12,150 bases of DNA from Oehlia diaphana (GCA_003833135.1 QZLH01000324.1:59259-71408), one strand, 5' to 3'. Numbered from the stretch's first letter, positions 1 to 9,458 are shown. Notes: generated by a model not told the origin, from the letters alone. Program-made: numbers and translations.

Positions 1-30
1 ACAGTATATCATCCAATGAAAATTACTAAA

Positions 31-155
31 CTTTCGGGTCTAACCCGGGTTATTCGAATTAAATATATTCGGGTCGGATTAAAATCGGATCATTTCTATT
101 TTTGCCGGGTCGAGTCAGATATACTCTCCAAACCCGACCGAATCCGACCCAGTAG
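31..155. repeat. GGGTCGG/CCGACCC-rich repeat fragment
   Basis: A GC-richer island in very AT-rich DNA, carrying several copies of a CGGGTC-type motif in both orientations. GGGTCGGATT at 71-80 is exactly mirrored by AATCCGACCC at 141-150. CGGGT at 35-39 and ACCCG at 43-47 form a small hairpin, and there are further CGGGTC (107-112) and CCCGACC (133-139) copies. This composition suggests the edge of a dispersed repeat or a decayed transposable element that continues left of the window. The family cannot be named from this fragment. Confidence 0.5.
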
Positions 156-636
156 GAGCACTAGTTATATATATATTGTATAATCCTCGAATTTTGATTG
201 TGAAAGTTGGCATTGGCGTTATAATTACATAATTATTTACAAAATTGCGATGATTAATTGATTAATTAATAGTTATTAATAATTACACAAGCAAGTTTCA
301 TATATTTAGCGATATGACCCACATGACGATTGACAGTACACAAACGCGACTTATATAACATGCCGGACAAAAATCAGATTTATTATTTCATTTGTTCACA
401 TAAATAAGATGTTTTTTTTTTAAAAAAAAGGTGAACTTACACAATTTTTTTATATCTTTGTAATTCATATTAGAAATCATTTAGAGCTGCAACGGGTCAC
501 ATTACTGTACAATATAATAGATTTTTAATTACTGTATATTATTAGTAGGCAAACAATTAACTCATTTCCAAGTTAAAACTTTCAATGAATCCAATATTAT
601 ATAACTATTATAACTTTAAATAACGTCATTTTTAAA
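156..636. other. AT-rich intergenic stretch, no gene seen
   Basis: Low-complexity AT-rich DNA with TTAAT runs near 255-285 and a poly-T/poly-A block at about 412-428. No coding signal was found on either strand. Two short strings recur elsewhere in the window: TGACGATTGACA (324-335, again at 10089-10100) and AACGCGACTTA (343-353, again near 9492). They may be traces of shared repeats or chance. Confidence 0.5.
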
Positions 637-866
637 ATGGCTTCATTATTTTATTCCAACCCTTCGAAAGACCTTTCCTTAATGCTAATGATTATAATGT
701 TATTATTCAAGTAGACGAGAATAACAATCATACAAAAGAATTTCGTGCACATTCAGTAATTTTACGTGCTCGTCTCCTTATTTTAAAGGTGCTCTTTCAT
801 CTTGTTTTACAAATAAAATTTATTACCCGGGAATTATTTTTATAATATTGCCGATCATGTAACAAA
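637..866 (+). pseudogene. BTB/POZ-domain protein, 5' fragment, frameshifted
   Basis: The ATG at 637 opens a frame reading MASLFYSNPSKDLSLML. The conserved BTB core continues in a second frame from about 687 (NDYNVIIQVDEN, then KEFRAHSVILRAR). From about 773 it continues in a third frame (SPYFKGALSS). This order, with the H-S-V-I-L-R-A-R-S-P-Y-F-K signature, is the start of the BTB domain found in BTB-Kelch and BTB-TLDc substrate adaptors of Cullin-3 ubiquitin ligases. The two breaks fit single-base losses near 687 and 772. After about 800 the likeness fades: a CCG-ATTATTTTTA block near 826-850 may be the remnant of the next BTB strand and helix. No BACK, Kelch or TLDc part is present. It is a truncated relic; no intron explains the frame changes. 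Confidence 0.77.
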
Positions 867-1475
867 TTTTTATATAAAGATTTTTTACAAGACTATTTCT
901 GATACAAAACTAACGACACAAAAAAGGGGTTGTTTCAATATTGAAATTTACATGTTTATATAAAACTAAACAATAGACACTTAAATTTTGAAAAGGGTTT
1001 TGGATCTCTTTGTCTCAATGTTTGGTTTCATGGCGCAGCGTCGTTCACTACCAAAAATAGACTGCTTTTTTTTTACTTTAACCGGTAAACAAAATGATCT
1101 ACGCATCTTATACTAATTATACTATCATACCTAACTATATTTGGGAACAATTAAACAATTAAACTAGTTGTTATGAAATGTCAAATTCAAATAAATTCAT
1201 ATGAAACTTTTAATTGCTATAATTGTTAATAGTATTAGTAAATAATAAAGATAAATTTAAGAAACAAAGATTTTGAAAATTATTTAAAGGGTCGTCATTT
1301 TCCAAGGAAATTCTTGATAGCAAGAAAAAATATTTTATTGTTAATTTTTAAAATTTAAATATCTTTTTTTAAGTCACAATAACAATATTATATTATTACT
1401 TACAAATAACAAATATCACTTATTAAATTCTTATAATTATATATAACTAAAACATTTGTTCGAAAATTTACCATT
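867..1475. promoter_or_regulatory. Upstream region of the ZNFX1-like gene
   Basis: AT-rich DNA between the BTB relic and the ATG at 1476; the promoter and 5' leader of the large gene should lie here. TA-rich stretches at about 1380-1395 and 1430-1446 could serve as TATA elements, but none stands out from the base composition. There is a perfect 14-base palindrome TTTCAATATTGAAA at 933-946. A 33-codon open frame from the ATG at 1018 has no recognisable homology and is not called as a gene. Confidence 0.3.
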
Positions 1476-4400
1476 ATGTTTAAAAGGTCTGGTACTAATA
1501 ATAACGATAATGATTATGCTGGAACAAGTGGTAGTGGTAATAATTTCAATGTAAGCGAAGTTATTGATGACACAGATCATAAATCTGACCGTGAGGTAGA
1601 AAAATATATGCCACCACATCGTAGAGAAAGTCGAAAGAATTATTCACCACCAAGACAAAGAAATTACTCGCCGCCAAGACAAAGAAATTACTCGTCATCA
1701 AGACAAAGGAATTATTCGCCACCAAGACAGAGGGATTACTCGTCACCAAGACAAAGGAATTATTTGCAACCTACACAAAGAAATTATTCTCCACTACCTA
1801 GACAAGGAAATTACTCGTCACCAAGACAAAGGGATTATTCGCCACCAAGACAAAGAAATTATTTGCAACCTACACAAAGAAATTATCCTCCACAACCACC
1901 TAGACAAAGGAATATTTTCAGCTTTTCTGAACTAACACATAAAGGTAGTGACAAAATAATTTTTATTACTAATGGAGAAGAGATTAAAAATAGCGCTTGG
2001 AAAAGAGTGTTGAGGAAAAAGAATCCATTGAATCAAAATGATGTTAGAATTTTCGTTAGTTCAGCCTTATCAGCAACAGATTCTCAAGTAGATTATGGAG
2101 CAGAAGAATTAGTAACAGAATTGGGCAATCCTGATGGACTTAAGAAATTAAGGGAGATCATAAATTTTCGCTCTATGTCATGTGATGCAGGACTTGATAA
2201 ACGGGTATTATCTTTCCAATATGTCGTGTTACCTTTACTAGGAGTATTAACTAGAACTACTATTACTGAATGTACTTTGGAAAATTACGTTCATGCCATC
2301 TTTATGGTTGTTTATACAAACCTTGTAAGTATAACATTAATACTATAAATTTATGTTAACATTTGAATTTTAATATCATAAAAATTAAATAAATTAATAA
2401 ATAAATAGGACTCTTTTCTTTATGATGGTGTGATGAAAATGTTGGAGACGTTGGTGCAACGTAATTCGCTTGTAGATAATTGCATTAGCGTGGAAGATTT
2501 ATTATCTGAAGAACCATATTCATTTATTCCAACTTCGTAAGTAATTAAACACATATTATGTACAAACCCTGTGGGGTACATTTAACTAATATTCCTTTAA
2601 TTTATTAGTTTAGGAATATTTTTCCTAGTAATTGTGCGACTTTTTACAGAATTATTATATCGTGTCAAGGAAGCAACTATCAATGAGACAATGTGTAACA
2701 TTGCTCGCGATTTACAGCGGCTAAAAGTTGACTATCAGCGATCAATTGAGCAACAACCATCACCTACCTCAACAGATCCATTAATTAATAATTTGGAAAC
2801 TAGAAAATTATTTTTCGAGATATTAGAAAAAGAAATGAATATCATGAATAAAATGTTACCAATCATTGAAAAAACCTCTAAACGATCGAACTCAAAACTA
2901 CAATTACGCGAAAAAGCTATAGCTAATGTTTTTTATGATCCACCTGGTGAACTATCAAATAATGGTAGAAGACACGATAATGACTTTGAAAAAATTTCAG
3001 AAATATCAATCATTCCTACAAAAGAAGAAGTGATGTGTGATCGGTCAACCATTTTTACCTTCTTCACTTCCTAACGCACCTCACTTTTTACCTGATGGAA
3101 TGGAAAGATTATTTGATACACAATTTCGACTTTTAAGAGAAGATATGTTAAATGTGATCCGTAGTGGAATATCAAACTTTATAACTGCATTAATAAATGA
3201 TTGGTCATCTTCTAATAAAAATAGAGAATTAAAAAACATACAAGAAAAAGGAGGTAGATTTAGATATGATAATACAAGTGATTTACAAGTATATACAGGA
3301 ATACAATTTGTTGATATTGTTTGTAATAGAAGAAAAGGGTTTTCTTGTACTCTAAGATTTACTCCTCTAAATATTCGTAGTGCAAGAAATTTAGAAGGTA
3401 GAATAGAATATTGGAGAAAATGTAAAAAATTACAAGTTGGTAGTCTAGTTACTCTTTTATTGCCAAACAGAGATATCATACAAGCACAATCAAATAACTT
3501 TGTTAATGGTAATGTAAATAATTCTGATTTATACTCACTTTATTTTGGTGTTGTTGTAACGAGAAAAGAAGAAGATTTAGCTGACTATGTTCACGCTACG
3601 ATTGGTATTAACTTTATTGATTCATCAATTTATCCCATTGCCTTGGACGAAATTTTAAATCGTGATAAAATAACTAAAAAGTCTTTAGAAAAAAGGTTTA
3701 TGTTGGAATCAACTGGAGTTTATTTAGAAACTTATATTCATACTCTTAAAACTCTTCAAAGTGCAAATCCTTCTCTTCTCCCTTTCGAAAAATATTTGGC
3801 TCCTGATCTTAATGATTCGAATAACGAGAATGAAATTGAGGTTGATAATCCTTTTTATACTAGAGCACCAGAATTTCAATTTGACCTGTCAGTGTTATGT
3901 AAAAACAAAGAACAAAGTTTAAAATTAAATGTTGCTGATGCATCCACTCATGATGAAGTAGCGACAAATGTTGCTAATTATAGTAAATTAGATGAAACTC
4001 AAGGTATATAACGTAATTTTTGTTCTTAATGGTAATCAAATAACCTTTCAAAAATAATTATTAACTCTGTTTTGAACTTTCAATTGTAGCCAAAGCATTG
4101 ATATTTGCTTTAACACGTGAAATTGCATTAATTGAAGGTAAAGTATATTTTTTTTTAACGACCAAAATTTTACTTTTAATAAAATTAATAATTAATAGGT
4201 CCGCCTGGTACCGGTAAAACTGTGGTTGGTGTTGAAATAATGAAGGTGTTATTAGCCAAAGAAAATCGTAGAACAAAAATTGGTCCTATTCTCACAATTT
4301 GTTTTACTAATCATGCTCTTGATCAATTTTTGGAGGCAATTATAAACTTTTAATTTTATATTCATTTAATTGAATATTTAAATTTTCTATTATATTCATA

Positions 4401-7400
4401 TTCTCTTCTTTTTTTTTTAGCATTTACTTGATGAAAATATTAAAAATATAGTAAGATTAGGTGCTCGAACAAAATCTGAAAGGATTAAAGATTTTAATTT
4501 AGAAGTTCTTAGTAAAAATCATGCTCATAATAATAAAATGTCCTATTTAATAGCAAAATTACATAGTGAATTAGAATCTATTGAAGATGCTGTTAATGAT
4601 ATGACAATTATAAGATGGATGAAATGGGATGATATACGAGAATATCTGATGATTGAAGAAAACAGTTTTTATAAAAAATTTACTCGCGTGACTAGCGATG
4701 ATTTACCTAGTTGGGTTTTAGGAACTAACGTGCAAGAAATATGTTATGATGAAATTTTATGTGATAGCGAGGAAAATTCTTGGAGTAATCATCAGGATAG
4801 AAGGAAGAAAAATGTATCAATATTTGAGAAATGGACAAAATGTGAAGATATTACTACAATAAATAAGCGAAAGGAAGCTTTATTAAATAAGAAAGATAAT
4901 AAGGACGATAAAAAAGTTGTTAGTAATACATATGAATTATTAAAATACTATGAAGAGAGCGATGACGAATTACTAATTGATTATACTACATCGCAATGGA
5001 TTAAAGATTACAATGAACCAAAATCAGATCGTCCTTTATCAGTGTTGTTAAATGATTATTCAATCTGGCAGATGTCAAGATCAGAAAGACACAGACTTCA
5101 CGATTATTGGCGTGTAAAGGTCCATAACGAGTTTATAGAAAAATCATCAAAATTACAAAAAAGACATGAGAAAAAACGTAAAGAATTAAATAATATTTAT
5201 GATATAGAAAGTCGTCAAATACTATTAGAAAGTGATGTTATTGGTGTGACTACAAATGGAGCAGCAAAATATCAAGATTTAATTAGATCAATTAATCCTA
5301 AAATAATTATTTGTGAGGAAGCTGGAGAAGTTTTAGAAGCTCATATTCTTAGTGCATTAACTCCGTCAACTCAACATTTGATATTAATTGGGGATCATAA
5401 TCAACTCCGACCTCATATTTCAACTTTTTCTCTTGGTATGGATTCAAAGACAGGAAGAAATTATCAATTAGATAAATCATTATTTGAAAGATTAGTTAAC
5501 GGCGATAGGGCCAGTAAGGTTGAGAAATCTCAACTTTTAACTCAGAGACGTATGAGAAAGGGGGAGATTTCTGATCTTATTAGATATACACTTTATCCCA
5601 ATTTAATTGATGGTGAAAATACGGCAAAATATCCGAATGTATGTGGGGCCCAACATAACGTGTATTTTATCGACCATAGGCATCCGGAAGATAATTCTGA
5701 TAGTGATTTGGCAATACAATCTCATGTGAATACATATGAAGTAAAAATGGTAGTAGAGATGGTAAAATACTTTGTTAGGAATGGATATACTAAATCAGAA
5801 GATATAGCTGTACTTACTCCTTATCTAGGACAAATGATGAAAATTAAAGAGGCTTTGGCTAAATCATTCGTTGTTGTTATTGATGAAAGAGATGCACAAA
5901 ATATTATTGAAATGGAAGAAGAACAAAAAGAAAATGAGATTAATAGGAAAGGAAAAGATAGTTTCGTTAAAAATACAAATGTTGCTACAACAAAATCATT
6001 AAATCATCAAGTAACTTTAAGAACAGTTGATAATTTTCAAGGTGAAGAAGCAAATATAGTTATTGTCTCGTTGGTTCGCAATGTTTCTAAATCGGGTGAT
6101 TATGATTCTATCGGATTCCTCAAAAGTTCAAATAGAAGTAATGTGTTGTTATCACGTGCCCGTGAAGGAATGTATCTCATTGGTAATTCTGAAATGATGG
6201 CGTCGAAATCTGAAGATGTATGGGCTCCTGTAATCAATATGCTAAAAACACGAAACCCTCCACAAATTGGTTTTGGTATGCCAATTGTATGTAATCAACA
6301 TCCTGATTACAAGAATACTATTACTGAGTCGGAACAATTTGAACGTTTTAGTCCTGATGGAGGATGCTATAAAAAGTGTCAATTTATGCTTAATTGTGGG
6401 CACGCGTGTACTTATAAATGTCATTCCGACGATCCTAAACATATTGGAATCAAATGCTTTCAACCTTGTCGAAAATTACAACCAGATTGTAATCATCCAT
6501 GTCCAAAACAATGCTTTGAAACTTGTGGAAGGTGTAATTATCTTATTGGTAAAGTAAAATTGCCTTGTAATCATGAGATACAAAATGGTAGATGTTGGCA
6601 AAATCAAGATAAAGAAACACTCTATTGTATAGAATTGGTTACAAAAAAACTACTAAACTGCGAACACTATAAAGAAATTCGAGTACGTAATTTTTCGTAT
6701 ATGATACTGTATATTTAAAATTAATAATGTTTTTATTCTGATATATTTATTGTTTATTTTCATGTTTTAGTGTTCCAAGTCCGTTAAGAATGTTGAGTGT
6801 AGAGAAAAATGCAAAGAACTATTGAAATGCGGACACGAGTGTTTAAATGAGTGTTCTGAATGTCAAGAATATTCTATATTAGAAAATTCGAAAAATGAAA
6901 GCAAAGTCGAAAATATAAAAGAATTTAAACGAAACCAGCATGGAAAATGTAAGCATATATGTGAAAGATTATTATTTTGTGGACATATATGTAAACAATA
7001 TTGTCATGAAGGAAATGATTGTCCACCATGTGAGAATAAATGTACCGTATCATGTAAACATGCAACATGCAAGAAAAATTGCGCTGAACCTTGTGTTGTA
7101 TGTGCAGAGGAATGCTTATGGAAATGTAAGCATCAAGGAAAATGTGAGTTAAGCTGTGGTGCACCTTGTTATAGACTACCTTGTAATGAAAGATGTGACA
7201 AGAAATTGAAATGTGGACACAGATGTGCTGGAATTTGTGGTGAAACTTGTCCTTCAAAAGATTTTTGTGTCAACTGTACTTCTGAGAAGGTTAAGGATCA
7301 GGGTACGTTAAATTTTTTAGTAATTTATTTATAGAATTTTTTCTAACCTTTAATTACTATTTATTTTTTAAAAAAATAGTACCAGATGTGATAATGGGTA

Positions 7401-9093
7401 CTAAGTTTAGTGAGATAGACTGGAATGAAGAAAGAATGATTGTTCTATCTTGTGGTCATGTTTATACCATGGAAACAATGGACATGCTTGTGAAAATGGA
7501 AGAATATTATGAAGGTTCAATTGAAGGAGGATGGACATCAATTAAAGCACTTCCAACCTCATCAAAGGATATAATAAAATGTCCTGCATGTAGATCGCCA
7601 GTTAAAAATATCAGGAGGTATGGGAGAATAATTAACAAGTACACTTTGGATGTACAAAACAAAAAATTCTTAAATAAATATAGTCATGAACTAAATGAAA
7701 TCACTAAGCAAGTTATTATTCACGAAGAAGAAATGAGAAATGGAAGAACTCAATTAATAAATGACTTGTATTACTCAAGGATAAAGGAAGTAGTAATGTT
7801 TGAAAATCATAATACAATATCATCTGAAGTCACACCTTATGATTATTTTGAAAATATTGAAAAGTATCATGGGTTTAGTAAAGCTATCAACGGAGTTTGG
7901 GTTAATCATGTTGAAAATTTATTAAGCTGCTATCAGAAATTAACTTCAATTATTCGTAACACAAAAATGCCACCATATAAAAAAGCTTTTGAAGCCGCCG
8001 TTTCGAGTTTGTAAGTATAAAATGAATTATTTCTTAAGATGATTGTTTAACTTTTATTTATTTAAAGTAATTTTATTTTAGATACCAAGCTAAATCAAGT
8101 GGGTTATCAAGTTTGACTTCCACTTCCTTAGATTCTGCGATTTCCGAATCACAATTAACTTTCCAAGAAACATTTTCACAAATGGGAATCTCAATACCAC
8201 GAATAGATCAGAAAATTTATTTAGACGTATTTTTTGAAATTATAAATATACAAAAAATTCTATATCACGAAGTTTTATTTATAATTGAAAATGCAAAATA
8301 TGCAACATCACATTTATTTGCAATTCCGAAAAATAAAGAATGCAAAAAACTTTGGAAAATATTTGCCGAAAATTTGCAATATTCTACACAAGAACATCTA
8401 TATACGATAAAACAGACAGCAGAATCATCTCAACATACCAGGCATTGTCTTTTAGCTAATGTAGAATTACTAGAATTATATACTAACATGCTTAAACTTC
8501 AGTTAAAATGTCCACCTAATGGAATTGTTGATAAAAAACTTCAAGCAGATACTATAGAAAAATGCGAAGATACAAAGAGAGACGTTGTGAACATGATTGA
8601 ATACTGTATAGGTAATGAGATTGAAAAAGAATTTAAAGATTATATCCTCAACAAAAGGTTAAGTGATTTACAGAAAAAGTGTGATGAAATTAAAACTTAC
8701 GCTGAAGATTTAAGCAAAACTATAACCTTTGAAGAAGAATTAAAAATTCATCGGGTCATGCAGACTGAATTTAATAACTCAGGTGCGTTTAATCATTATA
8801 CCACAAGTTTCCTTTTAAAATAAAATTTTAATTCTTATTTTTATTGTTTAATTAGGTCATTGGTATGAGTGCCCCAACGGACATCCAGTAAGTAATTTTA
8901 TTGCACTTTTTTTAAAAAAAAATATTATATATATAGAGTATAAAATATTAACAAATTTTTTTAGTATACGATCGGAGATTGTGGAAGAGCATGGGTCAAG
9001 AGTGTATGTCCAGATTGTAATGCTGAAATTGGTGGAGAGAGTCATCAGTTAACTGCTGGGAATAGAGAAAGACAGAATTTGGCAGCACCATAG
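1476..9093 (+). CDS. ZNFX1-like NFX1-type zinc-finger SF1 RNA helicase, 11 exons
   Basis: Joining exons 1476-2324, 2409-2536, 2609-4003, 4090-4137, 4199-4335, 4421-6682, 6771-7302, 7380-8010, 8082-8782, 8856-8887 and 8965-9093 gives about 2280 residues, after allowing for one extra base at 3042-3045. Domain order: YSPPRQ-type octads (54-144); family N-terminal helical region (about 150-470); the conserved segment with PNAPHFLPDG and TQFRLLREDMLN; UPF1-like helicase with GPPGTGKT (807-814), TNHALDQ (843-849), EEAG (1151-1154), GDHNQLRP (1176-1183), TQRRMR (1226-1231), VDNFQGEE (1388-1395) and LLSRARE (1428-1434); NFX1-type fingers (about 1476-1775); an incomplete RING-like module (1772-1859); a helical stretch; an RZ finger (2233-2265). 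Relatives include S. pombe Hrr1 and C. elegans ZNFX-1 (small-RNA silencing) and animal ZNFX1 (antiviral RNA sensing), so an RNA-silencing helicase is inferred. The ATG at 1476 is the first before the repeat leader and has A at -3. A 481-residue truncated product results if the frameshift is real. Confidence 0.9.
1635..1907 (+). repeat. In-frame 24-base tandem repeat encoding RNYSPPRQ-type octads
   Basis: Eleven units in residues 54-144 of the ZNFX1-like protein. Nine are octads of the form (R/K/G)(N/D)Y(S/L)xx(R/T)Q; the seventh has 9 residues (RNYSPLPRQ) and the last has 10 (RNYPPQPPRQ). Units vary by substitutions such as SPP, SSS, SSP and LQPT. A higher-order duplication is visible: the RNYLQPTQRNY block recurs 99 bases apart, at about 1755 and 1854. 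The encoded stretch is basic, rich in Tyr and Pro, and certainly disordered. Such sequences often bind RNA or promote condensates, which is inference here. Confidence 0.92.
3039..3048 (+). other. Frame discontinuity (+1 base) within exon 3
   Basis: The upstream frame reads PTKEEVMCDR and then, after GAT CGG, runs into a TAA at 3075-3077. The conserved family sequence continues one base later as QPFLPSSLPNAPHFLPDG. Four bases (CGGT, 3042-3045) stand where one codon is expected. No GT-AG pair nearby can remove the extra base while keeping both conserved flanks. A sequencing or assembly insertion, a real disabling mutation, or programmed +1 slippage at the CGG codon are the possible explanations. 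Confidence 0.85.
4137..6166 (+). other. UPF1-like superfamily 1 helicase domain
   Basis: The region begins with the ATP-binding loop GPPGTGKT, whose first glycine codon is split by intron 4. Motif Ia is TNHALDQFLE. A long charged helical insert (about residues 892-1120) precedes IIICEEAGEVLEAH (motif II; EEAG replaces the usual DEAx), GDHNQLRP (III), TQRRMR (IV), VLTPYLGQ, TVDNFQGEEANIVIVSLVRN (V) and NVLLSRAREG (VI). All nucleotide-binding and arginine-finger residues expected of an active ATPase are present. A Lys/Glu-rich linker (about 1340-1380) sits between VLTPYLGQ and motif V. Confidence 0.93.
4336..4420 (+). other. GC-AG intron (intron 5)
   Basis: The exon ends TTG GAG and the intron starts gcaatt instead of gt. 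It ends in a pyrimidine-rich stretch followed by ttttttttag. Joining gives DQFLE-HLLDEN, which matches the family. Unspliced reading reaches TAA after five codons. No GT donor lies close enough to preserve TNHALDQFLE. Confidence 0.8.
6292..7277 (+). other. NFX1-type zinc-finger array
   Basis: A Cys/His-dense stretch across exons 6 and 7 (about residues 1476-1775). Repeating units such as CGHACTYKCH, CNHPCPKQCFETCGRC, CGHECLNECSEC, CGHICKQYCHEGNDCPPC, CKHQGKCELSCGAPC and CGHRCAGICGETC are typical of NFX1-type fingers in NFX1 and ZNFX1. Intron 6 falls after the finger at CEHYKEIR. The array is usually taken as a nucleic-acid or protein binding platform next to the helicase; the target here cannot be told from sequence. 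Confidence 0.92.
7266..7603 (+). other. Incomplete RING-like zinc module
   Basis: A C-x2-C pair (C1772, C1775, in CVNC) is followed across intron 7 by LSCGHVYTMETMD (C1808, H1810) and CPACRSPV (C1851, C1854). The spacing resembles a RING finger, but the C-x2-C pair expected just after the C-x-H step is absent, so only six of eight usual ligands are seen. It may be structural, or a derived RING that no longer binds an E2. Confidence 0.6.
8856..9045 (+). other. C-terminal RZ-type zinc finger, split by intron 10
   Basis: The spliced reading is GHWYECPNGHP then YTIGDCGRAWVKSVCPDC and IGGESH. Likely zinc ligands are C2233, H2237, C2253 and C2256, with conserved C2244 and H2265. This is the RZ finger shared by ZNFX1 and RNF213; in RNF213 it is needed for ubiquitin ligase activity. 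The first half lies in a 32-base exon (8856-8887) and the rest in the last exon. Fifteen more residues follow before TAG at 9091. Confidence 0.9.
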
Positions 9094-9118
9094 CAAAATA
9101 TATAGTTATCATCATCAA

Positions 9119-9171
9119 TTTATTTATTTATTATTTATATACTGTACATAATGTTCTTGTCTTTTATTAAA
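9119..9171 (+). terminator. Candidate 3' UTR elements and poly(A) signal
   Basis: Within 80 bases of the stop codon lie an AU-rich run with overlapping ATTTA units (9119-9133), a TGTA (9143-9146) and ATTAAA (9166-9171). Their order fits a fungal 3' end. In DNA this AT-rich each element could arise by chance. Confidence 0.4.
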
Positions 9172-9458
9172 ACTCTTAAAATTCTGTTATTAGTATTAAA
9201 TAGGTAACATACCAAGTACTTCTAGGATAATATCAATAGTCATTTTTTTATACACTAATAACATAGACTATTCTAGCACATATTCAGTATAAGTAAAATT
9301 ATCGAAATTATCTCACTTTTTTAGATTTTTTTAACGCATAGTAGTTACATACAATACAAATACTTCATCTACATTTATGTGTAACCATACCCTTATTTTC
9401 TATTAGACCTTAATACAAAAGTGAACTTTGAGATGTGTAAGGACTTTAAAAAGTAATA
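9172..9458. other. Intergenic stretch, no feature seen
   Basis: AT-rich sequence downstream of the large gene. No coding-like frame, RNA gene or repeat could be supported. Confidence 0.5.

Larger units (their letters stand above)
1476..9093 (+). other. Exon-intron structure of the ZNFX1-like gene
   Basis: Introns (donor, length): 1, 2325-2408 (gtaagt, 84); 2, 2537-2608 (gtaagt, 72); 3, 4004-4089 (gtatat, 86); 4, 4138-4198 (gtaaag, 61); 5, 4336-4420 (gcaatt, 85); 6, 6683-6770 (gtacgt, 88); 7, 7303-7379 (gtacgt, 77); 8, 8011-8081 (gtaagt, 71); 9, 8783-8855 (gtgcgt, 73); 10, 8888-8964 (gtaagt, 77). All end in AG. Phases are 0, 2, 1, 1, 0, 0, 1, 2, 1, 0. Each junction keeps the family's protein sequence in frame across the splice (for example GHWYECPNGHP over intron 9), and reading on through each intron meets a stop or loses the match. 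Several introns have TTAAC or CTAAC branch-point-like strings. Confidence 0.85.

Noticed and set aside
933..946. 14-base palindrome TTTCAATATTGAAA
   Set aside because: AT-rich palindromes of this size are common in such DNA and nothing nearby supports a function.
1561..1749. Minus-strand open frames over the first exon of the large gene (1437-1619 and 1561-1749)
   Set aside because: They mirror the plus-strand octad repeat and leader, have no homology of their own, and the plus frame is clearly coding.
3030..3108. An intron (donor near 3030, acceptor near 3108) as explanation of the frame break
   Set aside because: It would remove the conserved PFLPSSLPNAPHFLPDG segment, which the family keeps; a one-base shift explains the data better.
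3081..3479. 132-codon minus-strand open frame
   Set aside because: Antisense to conserved exon 3 of the helicase gene, with no independent motif.
6267..6557. Open frames in other phases within the zinc-finger exons (6267-6557 +, 6242-6463 -, 6925-7257 -, 6940-7152 +)
   Set aside because: They arise because Cys/His-rich codons lack stops in the other frames; the real frame has perfect NFX1-type fingers.
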